Program-made: the position numbers and the translations under genes
Origin: Clusia tigrina
Lineage: Eukaryota > Arthropoda > Insecta > Diptera > Clusiidae
DNA length: 64,000 bases
Assembly: GCA_920105625.2 (NCBI GenBank)
Contig: OV050030.1
Coordinates: 192,195,887-192,259,886, forward strand
Direction of reading: 5' to 3'
Notes under the pieces: model-generated
Database searches by the model: none
What the model saw: only the letters and a program-made list of their open reading frames with translations
Told to the model about the DNA's origin: nothing
Shown here: one piece after another, positions 11,897-22,200 of the stretch
How positions within the stretch are numbered: position 1 is the stretch's first letter
How the letters are laid out: each line of letters begins with the position of its first letter

Positions 11897-14588
11897 CTAC
11901 AGAGACGCTGACAGAGGCTGCGACGTCGCCTGAGGCAGATAGGGGTAGATATAGGCATAGAGAAGGCAGCAGACCCCCCAATCGACAGCGGCATCGCCTG
12001 AGACATGTACAGAGACGCTGACAAAGGCTGCGACGCCGACTGAGACGCCGACTGAGGCAGACAGGAGTAGATATAGGCATAGAGAAAGCAGCAGACACCC
12101 CAATACACAGCGGCAGTGACTGAGGCGTCTACAGAGACACTGACAGAGGCTGCGACGCCGACTGAGACGCTGACTGAAGCAGATTGGGGTAGATATTGGC
12201 ATAGAGAAAGCAGCAGACCCCCCTATCCACAGCGGCAGCGACTGAGGCGCCTACAGAGACGCTGACAGAGGCTGCGATGCCGACTAAGACGCCGACTGAG
12301 CCGCCGACTGAGACACCGACTGGGGCGTATTGGTGTAGATATAGGCATAGAGAAGGCAGCTGACCCCCAATCGACAGCGGTATCTACTGAGACGCCTACA
12401 GAGTCGCTGACAGAGGCTGCGATGCCGACAGAGACGCCGACTGAGGCAGATAGGGGTAGATATTGGCATACAGAAGGCAGCAGACCCCCGCATGGACAGC
12501 GGCAGCGACTGAGACGCCTACAGAGACGCTGACAGAGGCTGCGATGGCGACAGAGACGTCGCCTGAGGCAGATAGGGGTAGATATTGGCATAGAGAAGGC
12601 AGCAGACCCCCCAATCGACAGCGACTGCGACGCCTACAGCGACGCCAACTGAGACGCCGGCTGAGGCAGATAGACGTAGATACAGGCATAGAGAAGGCCG
12701 CAGACCCCCAATCGACAGCGGCAGCTACTGAGAGGCCTACAGAGACGCTGACAGAGGCTGCGACGTCGCCTGAGGCAGATAGGGGTAGATATAGGCATAG
12801 AGAAGGCAGCAGACCCCCCAATCGACAGCGGCATCGCCTGAGACATGTACAGAGACGCTGAATAAGGCTGCGACGCCGACTGAGACGCCGACTGAGGCAG
12901 ACAGGAGTAGATATAGGCATAGAGAAAGCAGCAGACACCCCAATACACAGCGGCAGTGACTGAGGCGTCTACTGAGACGCTGACAGAGGCTGCGACGCCG
13001 ACTGAGACGCTGACTGAAGCAGATTGGGGTAGATATTGGCATAGAGAAAGCAGCAGACCCCCCTATCCACAGCGGCAGCGACTGAGACGTCTACAGAGAC
13101 ACTGACAGAGGCTGCGACGCCGACTGAGGCGCCGACTGAGGCAGATAGGGGTAGATATAGGAATAGGGAAGGCAGCATACCCTCCCCCAATCGACAGCGG
13201 CATCGACTGAGACGCCTACAGAGACGCTGACAGAAGCTGCGACGCCGACTGAGATACCGACTAAGGCAGATAGGGGTAGATATAGGCATAGAGAAGGCAG
13301 CAGACCCCCCACTCGACAGCGGCAGTGACTGCGACTGCGACTGAGACGTCTACAGAGACGCTGGAGGTAGCTGCGACGCCGACTGAGGCAGATAGGGGTA
13401 GATATAGGCATAGAGAAGCCAGCAAACCCCTCACTCGACAGCGGCGGTGACTGCGACTGAGACGTCTACAGAGACGCTGGCAGTGGCTGCAAAGCCGACT
13501 AAGGCAGATAGGGGTAGATATATGCATAGAGAAGGCAGCAGATCCCCCAATCGACAGCGGCATCGACTGAGACGCGTACAGAGACGCTGACAGAGGCTGC
13601 GACGCCGACTGAGACGCCGACTGAGGCTGATAGGGGTAGATATGGGCATAGAGAAGGCAGCAGACCCCCCACTCGACAGCGGCAGTGACTGCGACGTCTA
13701 CAGAGACACTGGCAGTGGCTGCGACGCCGACTGAGGCACATAGGGGTAGATATAGGCATAGAGAAGGCAGCAGACCCCCCAATCGACACCGACTGAAATG
13801 CCGACAGCGACGCTGACTGAGACACCGAATGAAGCAGATAAGCGTAGATATAGGCAGAGAGAAGGCAGCAGACCCCCCCCGCAATCGACAGCGACAGAGT
13901 CGCCTACAGCGACGCCGAGTGACACGCCGACTGAGGCAGATAGGGGTAGATATAGGCATAGAGATGGCAGCAGACCCCCCACTCGACAGCGGCAGCTACT
14001 GAGACGCCTACAGAGACGCAGACAGAGGCTGCGACGCCGACTGAGACGCCGACTGAGGCAGATAGGGGTACATATAGGCATAGAGAAGGCAGCAGACCCC
14101 GCAATCGACAGCGACAGAGACGTCTACAGCGACGCAGACTGAGACGCCGACTGAGGCAGATAGGGGTAGATATAGGCATAGAGAAGGCAGCAGACCCCCC
14201 TTATCGACACCGACTGAGACGCATACAGCGACGCCGTCTAAGACGCCGACTGAGGCAGATAGGCGTAGATACAGGCATAGAGAAGGCAGTAGACCCCCAA
14301 TCGACAGCGGCTTCGACTGAGAAGCGTACAGAGACGCTGACAGAGGCTGCGACGCGCACTGAGACGTTGACTGAAGCAGATTGGGGTAGATACAGGCATA
14401 GAGAAGGCAGCAGACCCCCCAATCGGCAGCGGCTTCGACTGAGACGCGTACAGACACGCTGACAGAGGCTGCGACGCCGACTGAGACGCCGATTGAGGCA
14501 GATAGGGGTAGATATAGGCATAGAGAAGGCAGCAGACCCCCCAATCGACAGCGGCAGCGACTGAGACGCCTACTGAGACGCCGACTGA

Positions 14589-14597
14589 GACGCCGAC
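14589..14597 (+). repeat. Probable 9-bp target-site duplication, 3' side of element copy 1
   Basis: GACGCCGAC abuts the poly(T) end of the element and is repeated at 19259-19267. Identity between the two flanks extends to 21 bp (14577-14597 and 19259-19279), but the 12-bp period of the target confounds that. Empty paralogues with three 12-bp units (for example 31990-32025) imply a 9-bp duplication. Confidence 0.6.
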
Positions 14598-14806
14598 TTT
14601 TTTTTTTTTATTATATATATATTTTATTGAATCTCCTAAAAAATATCTTAGAACTAACAATAAATCTTCATAGTATATTTAACATTTCACTTTTAAATTC
14701 ATATTAATCATTACCAACCTCCCAGTGCCAGTGCTTTGAGGAGTTATGGTATATGAAAAGAAGTAGCGCAGTACTTAAATAATAGCGTAATGAATACGCT
14801 TAAAAT
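14598..14806 (-). other. 3'UTR, poly(A) signal and tail of element copy 1
   Basis: Non-coding 3' end of the retroelement. On the element's strand it ends with AATAAAATATATATATAATA and then twelve A. This gives the polarity of the element and an expected polyadenylation site at its own end. The start follows from placing the ancestral ORF2 stop at 14807-14809. Confidence 0.8.
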
Positions 14807-17467
14807 CTAATTTGTTGCTAAGCGCAGCACGTCCATCCTTTTCAGGCGGGTGTGTCAATGATGCTGTAGTAGGCGCCTCGCTAATGCATTGGGATGCTTG
14901 TCTAGCTTTGCTAAGTAAGATTCAGCAAGTCGGGAAACTTCTTTAGTTACATACGGGATATGTAAATCTCTGTGGATGTTAACGTTTTTGATGTACCAAG
15001 GAGCATTGGTAATCATTCGAAGAATTTTCGATTGGGCTTTTTGCAGCTTTTCGACATTTGAGGGTGAAGCAGTACCCCAGAGTTGGATACCGTAGGTCCA
15101 TATGGGCTTGATAATTACTTTTTAGAGTAGAACTTTAAAGTCCAGTTTGAGCTTGGACTGCCTGTTCAAAAGCCAGTTTAGCTCATTTATTTTGAATTTA
15201 ATTTGAGTAACTTTTGCACTTATATGCTTTGCCCAAGTCAGTCTACGATCTAAATGCATTCCTAGATATTTAGTTTCTGTCGCCTGAGGGATAGGCTTGG
15301 TGTTAATTTGCACAGGGGGGCAAGTACTCCTGCATAGAGTGAATGTGACATGAACGCATTTCGACTCATTGACTTTGATTCTCCAGTGGTCAAGCCATTC
15401 CTGTAGCATGTTGACGTGTACTTGGAGAAGTTTTGACGCCTCTTTCGGATTTGTGTGAGTACACAATATGGCTGTGTCATCGGCAAAAGTATAGGTGATA
15501 GTCTTGCCGTTTGTTGGCATATCTGCAGTGAACAACGTATAGAGCAGGGGACCTAATACGCTGCCTTGCGGTACTCCAGCTTGTATAGGGTATTCATCTG
15601 AGATGAAGCTTTTTTGTTTCACCACAAAGCGTCTACCTGAGAGATAGCTTTCGAGCAATGTGTAGATGTTAAGAGGTAACATACATTTTAGTTTGTGCAA
15701 GATTCCTTCGTGCCAGACCTTATCAAATGCCTGAGTGATGTCGAGAAAAACTGCGGAACAGTATTGCTTCTTTTCGAACGTTTCTTGTATAGTGTTTACA
15801 ATGCGATGAACTTGTTCGATAGTAATGTGTTTTTCTCTAAACCCAAACTGGTGGTTTGGTATAACATTACACTGTTTGACAACGTCTTTAATACGCTTTA
15901 TTAACAAACTTTCAAAGAGTTTTAAAAAAATTGATAGCAGACTAATTGGTCTGTAGGAAGAGACGCTTGTTGGGTCCTTTCCAGCTTTGGGAATCATGAT
16001 AATTTGAGAAATTTTCCATGAGTAAGGAAAGAATCCAATGCGTATTATAGCATTTAATATATGCAAGAGATGCATTGTGGCTATTGCTGGGAGCTCTTTT
16101 ATCATTTGGCCCGTAATCAGATCACGCCCTGGAGATTTTTTGGCATTGAGTTCTTTGATAGCGTTTGTCAACTCCTTTTTGGCAATCGAGATACCATTGA
16201 CGCTAGGGATAGCATCAACCGCCGTTAGAGAACGGACGGAACTAGCAAGATTAGGGGTGAAAACTTGCTCCAAATGATTTGCGAATGCTATTCCCTTTTC
16301 TGCATCACTTCTTGCCCAGTTGCCGTTGGGAAGGCGTATTGGTGACTCCATTTGAATGGGTTTTTTCGAGTTTTTGGCCGTTCGCCATAGAGAATAGCTT
16401 GAGGCTTCTGTAGGACAGAGGGTATCTACAAACTCGTGAAACTCGGAGGTTTCCTTTTCTTTTAGAAGGTGATGCAGTTTTTTAGTACATTCATTCAGTT
16501 TCTTCTTCAGAGAAGGTGATCTCTGCAATTGCCATTCTCTCCTAAGAGATCTTTTTTCGGAGAGGAGCTTCAGAATGTCTTGGGGAGTACACTCTTGTCG
16601 GGTTTGAACTTTAGAACGTGGTGTAGAAATTTTTACTCTTTGGGATAGCAATTGAGTGAAATTGAAAATAGCGGAGTTTATTTCCTGCTCAGACTTTAGA
16701 GAAGTCTTTATTTCAAGAAGTGAACTTATGAACATCTTATATTTAAGCCAGTCTGTATTCTTGTAGTCGAAACTACCACTGACGTTTTTCTGATAGGAGT
16801 TTTCAGAAAAGATAGTTATTATTGTGGGAGTGTGATCAGAGGACAGCTCCAGAGAGGAATGCACAAGAGAGTGTACATTATTTATACCTCTAGTGATGGC
16901 GAAGTCAATAAGATCTGGAATCTTCTGTTTGTCGGATGGCCAGTATGTAGGCTTACCATTGGACAAGACATTAAGACCAAGAGCATTTATCGCAGAGAAG
17001 AGTTTTCTGCCTTTGGGAGTTACTAAACGTGAGCCCCAATGAGTATGCTTTGCATTAAAGTCTCCAGCAGCAATGAACTTAGCATCGAGAGTACTAAAGA
17101 ATTGTTTGTACTGCTGCTCATCTATATTAAACCTGGGTGGGCAATAGATGGATGATACTGTCAAGCCTTTGACGTATTCTTCGAGCTGAATAGTCGTCGC
17201 TTGTAGATAATCGGTACAGTATCCTTGCATTGGGAAATGCTTTATTCTATTCTTGATCAGAATAGCTGTACCACCACGTGCTTTGCCACCGGGGTGTTTG
17301 GTGTCATAAACTTTGTATCCCGCTATCTGGAAACAGTTTTTCTGAGTAAGGTGAGTTTCAGAAATTAGCATCAAATCTATTGAGTTATCGTTGAGAAATA
17401 GTTTGAGCTCATTTTTGTGCTGACTTATGCCATTTGCATTCCAATGACAGATTTTCAGTGCGTTCAT
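14807..17467 (-). pseudogene. Retroelement ORF2 (endonuclease-reverse transcriptase), nonsense-mutated, copy 1
   Basis: ORF2 would nick target DNA and reverse-transcribe the element RNA. It starts at ATG 17467-17465 and is open for 781 codons. Endonuclease signatures: WNANGI (9-14), SETHL with Glu37, GDFNAKH (135-141) and SDH (210-212). Reverse transcriptase signatures: YRPISLLS (505-512), FGFR (541-544), FLDITQAFD with Asp576, PQGSVLGP (633-640) and the FADD catalytic box (661-664). A TAA at 15122-15124 interrupts it where relatives have a Tyr-Lys. The same frame then continues with typical jockey C-terminal sequence (IKPIWTYGIQLWGTAS). It meets TGA at 14855-14857, again followed in frame by a conserved-looking RLKRMDVLRL segment up to TAG at 14807-14809. 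The span of 887 codons without any length change argues for two nonsense substitutions. The TAA is certain; that the TGA is a lesion and not the true end is likely. Confidence 0.9.
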
Positions 17468-19030
17468 GGTTTTGTTAATAGGGATTGCAAAAGCATGTTC
17501 TGATTACGTATCATGTCTTGCATCATACTTTGCATTGAGTACATAAATTGCGTCATATTTGCGATGAACTCTTGTAAAGTCTTTTCAAGAGTACTCTCAT
17601 CATTTTTAGGGTTTACTGGTGGGGTGCCTTTGAGAATATTTGCGTAAGAAATACTTGAAGGCTGTGCTTCACGGGCAGAGATTTCGCGCAAAACTGTTAC
17701 GGGAGGAACAGTTTTAACTTGTTTTGGCTGAGGTGCAAGTTTCTTTTTTATTTGAGCGTATACAGTGCAGCCTCTGTAGTTTGCAGTGTGATTTTCACCA
17801 CAGTTGCTGCATTTTTTGACACTGGAGTCGTCTCTGGGCTTTGTGCAGTTTTGTGACATGTGGAGATCACCACAAACGACACATACACTGGGAAGTGTAC
17901 AGTATTTTCTAGTGTGCCCAAATTCTTGGCAGTTCAGGCATTGAACTGGTCCAATTCGCTTGTGGGGTTCTTCTACAGAGATTTTTCTATGTAGAAGATA
18001 GCGAAGGTTGTAGATCGGGTGTGATTCGCCTTTTCTGAGGTTCGAGTCGACTGGCTGTAGCTCAACGCGAAAGAGCGGCAGTGGAATCTTGTCTTTATTG
18101 CGTATGTTAAACACAGAGTTTGCGGTAAAACCCTCTTGGGATAGGGCTTCTCTTATTTCGTTGGGATCTACGTCAGCTTCGATTCCTCTAAGGACAACAA
18201 CAATGCCTTTGCTACTTTTAAGTTGGTAGGTGTAATAGTTTTTTTTTCTCTGTGTCAAAGAGATTGACGACTTTGCGATAGCTTGATTCGATATATAATT
18301 GAATTTTGGTTTCATGTATTTTGCCTTTTAGTATTGGGACAACATGAAAGTTTTTAGCACCAATTGGAGTAGTTAGAGTTTTTACGAGAGCGTTAGAGTT
18401 GCGCTCCCTTAAATAAATTGGTGGGGGCTTTACCTCTTTTAGCACTTTCTGGGTAGAATTATCTTCGGCATTTGCAAGAGGTGCAAACCTGTTAGAAGCG
18501 AGTGGATTCTTTTCAGAAGCAGAATCATTAGATTTAATCTGCTTTGCCGATTTTTGAGACAATTTTTGAGGACAAAACTTGCGCTTAACCACAATATAGC
18601 GGTCCATACCAGTCTGTATTACCGAACGTTTTCCTTGGTTGGCTGTAGCATGCATGTTGAGAGGTTCTACTGGTGAGAGAGAGTTGCTTTGCATACTCCA
18701 CGGCAAAGTGTTTACCGACCCAGAGCCAACAATAAGCGTACTTACGTTTTTGCAGCAGTCGTTACTTACTGTAATGTGCTCAAGCTGAGAGCCAGCGTTC
18801 GCAGAGCCAGAGAGGGAGAGCTGTTTATGGGAGCAGTCAGACACTGAAAAGCTGCGCTGCCTACCGATGCTGTCGGATTGCGCTATAAGTGTATTAATTT
18901 CACTTGGCGAGAGATCGCAACTGTTTTTATTTATTTTCACGCTGTTGTTATTGTTTTGTTGTGTTTGCGCATCGGTTGTCTTCGTTGCCGTTGCTGCACT
19001 AGCTGAACGCGCGGGTGGCGACCGCAACAT
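17464..19030 (-). pseudogene. Retroelement ORF1 (gag, zinc-knuckle RNA-binding protein), frameshifted, copy 1
   Basis: ORF1 would coat the element RNA. It starts at ATG 19030-19028 with a Ser/Thr/Gln/Asn-rich N-terminus, then a segment containing PPPIYLRERN typical of jockey gag. That frame ends after 270 codons just beyond nine consecutive A (T9 at 18239-18247). The homology continues in another frame to the TGA at 17464-17466. That second part has three knuckles (residues of the 283-codon frame): C126-C129-H134-C139, C145-C148-H152-C157 and C169-C172-H176-C183. From start to stop is 1567 bases, one more than a multiple of three, so a single extra A in the run explains the break. The ATG at 18315 that opens the second frame is probably not a real start. 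The stop overlaps the ORF2 start as ATGA, a layout seen in elements that reinitiate translation. Confidence 0.9.
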
Positions 19031-19222
19031 GTGATGTTTACAGGTCAGATTTTCGCGATTTTTTTTTTATTTTGTTCCTTGTTGTATGTATTTATATTTA
19101 TCAGTACTTTTTTGTTAGCCGGGTAGAGAGTTTTTGATTTTTTTTGTTTCTGATGATGTTTTTAATTTTTGTTTTCATTTTTTTAGTTCTTTTTCGTGGT
19201 TAAAGCTTAGAGCCGCGGAGAA

Positions 19223-19258
19223 CACGTCTGCTCGCGACACGTTTTACTAAATTTATTT
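19223..19258 (-). promoter_or_regulatory. Predicted internal promoter with downstream promoter element, copy 1
   Basis: On the minus strand AGACGTG occupies 19229-19223. This is the DPE consensus (A/G)G(A/T)CGTG known from TATA-less fly promoters and jockey-type LINEs, where it lies at +28. Counting back puts +1 at an A at 19256, within two or three bases of the element boundary set by the satellite. The position match is what makes the short motif credible. No TATA box is seen. Initiator agreement is weak. Confidence 0.6.
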
Positions 19259-19267
19259 GACGCCGAC
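19259..19267 (+). repeat. Probable 9-bp target-site duplication, 5' side of element copy 1
   Basis: GACGCCGAC directly after the element's 5' end matches 14589-14597. It is followed by satellite in the phase expected from an insertion into a run of three 12-bp units. Confidence 0.6.
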
Positions 19268-22200
19268 TGAGACGCCGACTGAGGCAGATAGAGGTAGACA
19301 TTGGCATAGAGAAGGCAGCAGACCCGCCAATCGACAGCGGCAGCGACTGAGACGCCTACAGAGACGCTGACAGAGGCTGCGACGCCGACAGAGACGCCGA
19401 CTGAGACAGATAGGGGTAGATATAGGCATAGAAAAGGCAGCAGACCCCCGAATGGACAGCGGCAGCGACTGAGACGCCTACAGAGACGCTGACAGAGGCT
19501 GCGACGCCGACTGAGGCGCCGACTGAGGCAGATAGGGGTAGATATAAGCATAGAGAAGGCAGCAGACACCCCCCCCCCCCCCTAATCGACAGCGGCATCG
19601 ACTGAGACGCCTTCAGAGACGCTGACAGAAGCTGCGACGCCGACTGAGATACCGACTGAGGCAAATAGGGGTAGATATAGGCATAGAGAAGGCAGCAGAC
19701 CCCCCTCTCGACAGCGGCAGTGACTGCGACTGAGATGTCTACAAAGACGCTGGCAGTGGCTGCGACGCCGGCTGAGGCAGATAAGGGTAGATATAGGCAT
19801 AGAGAAGGCAGCAGACCCCCCAATCGAGAACGGCAGCGACTGAGACGCCTACAGAGACGCTGACAGAGGCTGCGACGCCGACTGAGACGCCGACTGAGGC
19901 AGATAGGGGTAGATATAGGCATAGAGGAGGCATCAGACCCCCACTCGTAAGCGGCAGTGACTGCGATTGAGAAGTCTACAGAGACCCTGGCAGTGGCTGC
20001 GACGTCGACTGAGGCAGATAGGGATAGATATAGGCATAGCGAAAGCAGCAGACCCCCCAATCGACAGCGGTATCGACTGAGACGCGTACAGAGACGCTGA
20101 CAGAGGCTGCGGCGCCGACTGAGACGCCGACTGAGGCTGATGGGGGTAGATATAGGCATAGAGAAAGCAGCAGACTCTCCACTCAACAGCGGCAGTGACT
20201 GCGACTGAGACGTCTACAAAGACGCTGGCAGTGGCTGCGACGCCGACTGAGGCAGATAGGGGTAGATACAGGCATAGAGAAGGCAGCAGACCCCCCAATC
20301 GACAGCGGCTGCGACTGAGAAGCTTACAAAGACGCTGACAGTGGCTGCGATGCCGACTGAGACGCCGACTGAGGCAGATCGGGGTAGATATAGGCATAGA
20401 AAAGCCAGCAGCCCCTCCAATCGACAGCGGCAGAGACGCCTACAGCGACGCCGACTGAGACGCCGACTGGGGCGGATTGGTGTAGATATAGGCATAGAGA
20501 AGGCAGTAGACCCCCAATCGACAGCGGCATCTACTGAGACGCCTACAGAGACGCTGACAGAGGCTGCGATGCCGACAGAGACGCCGACTGAGACAGATAG
20601 GGGTAGATATAGGCATAGAAAAGGCAGCAGACCCCCGAATGGACAGCGGCAGCGACTGAGACGCCTACAGAGACGCTGACAGAGTCTGCGACGCCGACTG
20701 AGATACCGACTAAGGCAGATAGGGGTAGATATAGGCATAGAGAAGGCAGCAGACCCCCCACTCGACAGCGGCAGTGACTGCGACTGCGACTGAGACGTCT
20801 ACAGAGACGCTGGAGGTAGCTGCGACGTCGACTGAGGCAGATAGGGGTAGATATAGGCATAGAGAAGCCAGCAGACCCCCCAAATCGACAGGTGCTGCGA
20901 CTGAGACGCCTACATAGATGCTGACAGAGGCAGCGACGTCGACTGAGACGCCGACTGAGGCAGATTGGGGTATAGAGAAGCCAGCAGACCCCGCAATCGA
21001 CAGCGGCAGCGACTGAGACGCATACATAGACGCTGACAGAGGCTTCGACGCCGACTGACACGCCGACTGAGGCAGATAGGGGTAGATATAGGCATAGAGG
21101 AGGCAGCAGACCCCTCACTCGACAGCGGCGGTGACTGCGACTGAGACGTCTACAGAGACGCTGGCAGTGGCTGCAAAGCCGACTAAGGCAGATAGGGGTA
21201 GATATATGCATAGAGAAGGCAGCAGACCCCCCAATCGACAGCGGCATCGACTGAGACGCGTACAGAGACGCTGACAGAGGCTGCGACGCCGACTGAGACG
21301 CCGACTGAGGCTGATAGGGGTAGATATGGGCTTAGAGAAGGCAGCAGACCCCCCACTCGACAGCGGCAGTGACTGCGACGTCTACAGAGACACTGGCAGT
21401 GGCTGCGACGCCGACTGAGGCACATAGGGGTAGATATAGGCATAGAGAAGGCAGCAGACCCCCCACTCGACAGCGGCAGCTACTGAGACGCCTACAGAGA
21501 CGCAGACAGAGGCTGCGACGCCGACTGAGACGCCGACTGAGGCAGATAGGGGTACATATAGGCATAGAGAAGGCAGCAGACACCGCAATCGACAGCGACA
21601 GAGTCGCCTACAGCGACGAAGACTGAGACGCCGACTGAGGCAGATTGGGGTATAGAGAAGCCAGCAGACCCCGCAATCGACAGCGGCAGCGACTGAGACG
21701 CATACAGAGACGCTGACAGAGGCTTCGACGCCGACTGACACGCCGACTGAGGCAGATAGGGGTATATATAGGCATAGAGAAAGCAGCAGACCCCCCAATC
21801 CATAGCGGCAGCGTCTGAGACGTCTACAGAGACACTGACAGAGGCTGCGACGCCGACTGAGACGCTGATTGAAGCAGATTGGGGTAGATACAGGCATAGA
21901 GAAGGCAGCAGACCCCCGAATGGACAGCGGCACCTACTGAGGCGCCTACAGAGACGCTGACAGAGGCTGCGATGCCGACTAAGACGCCGACTGAGCCGCC
22001 GACTGAGACACCGACTGGGGCGTATTGGTGTAGATATAGGCATAGAGAAGGCAGCTGACCCCCAATCGACAGCGGTATCTACTGAGACGCCTACAGAGTC
22101 GCTGACAGAGGCTGCGATGCCGACAGAGACGCCGACTGAGGCAGATAGGGGTAGATATTGGCATACAGAAGGCAGCAGACCCCCGCATGGACAGCGGCAG

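Larger units (their letters stand above)
1638..14597 (+). repeat. Satellite array, block 1 (about 122-bp monomer)
   Basis: Direct head-to-tail repeats, all in one orientation. A full monomer is about 122 bp. Its first half is 12-bp units such as GACGCCTACAGA, GACGCTGACAGA and GACGCCGACTGA. The second half reads GGCAGATAGGGGTAGATATA, then GGCATAGAGAAGGCAGCAGA, then C5-C7, then AATCGACAGCGGCAGCGACT. Variants of roughly 98, 110 and 116 bp lose or alter 12-bp units. Recurrent subtypes are recognisable: CAGTGACTGCGACTGA (short), GAAGCAGATTGGGGTAGATA, TAATCGACACCGACTGAGAC, and one lacking 10 bp (GGGGTATAGAGAAGCC). The first monomer at 1640-1690 is irregular, as expected at an array edge. There are no unique spacers and no genes. 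Confidence 0.97.
14598..19258 (-). mobile_element. Jockey-clade non-LTR retrotransposon, copy 1 (apparently full length, inactivated)
   Basis: A 4661-bp LINE-like element lies antisense to the window. In its own orientation it has a 228-bp 5'UTR, ORF1 (gag with three CCHC-type knuckles), ORF2 (apurinic endonuclease plus reverse transcriptase), a short 3'UTR, AATAAA and an A12 tail (T12 at 14598-14609). ORF1 and ORF2 overlap by ATGA. Gag knuckles ending in NHTANYRGC and an endonuclease starting WNANGI with GDFNAKHTHWGSR place it in the jockey clade, near jockey/X/BS-type elements. The 5' end looks intact because a jockey-type promoter motif sits at the expected distance from it. ORF1 has a one-base frameshift and ORF2 has a nonsense codon and probably a second, so it cannot move on its own. 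Copy 2 is the same element duplicated with its flanks. Confidence 0.95.

Noticed and set aside
1661..14544. Many long open frames (100-500 codons) across the satellite, mostly minus strand
   Set aside because: They are translations of the tandem monomer in rotating frames, overlap each other in two or three frames, start and stop at the same repeat positions, and match no protein family. Equivalent frames in the later satellite blocks were rejected for the same reason.
1638..14597. CRISPR-like array
   Set aside because: Units are contiguous about 122-bp monomers with no unique spacers, no Cas genes, and a eukaryotic context.
15262..15486. A 74-codon minus-strand frame inside ORF2
   Set aside because: It is an alternate frame of the RT coding sequence beside the FADD box.
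15695..17026. Plus-strand frames of 64-79 codons across the retroelement (15695-15904, 16038-16277, 16832-17026, and the same in copy 2)
   Set aside because: They are antisense shadows of ORF2 with no recognisable domain.
14598..19258. Telomere-specific retrotransposon (TART/HeT-A type)
   Set aside because: The element sits in satellite with a target-site duplication and is not in a head-to-tail telomeric chain. Motifs fit ordinary jockey-clade elements.
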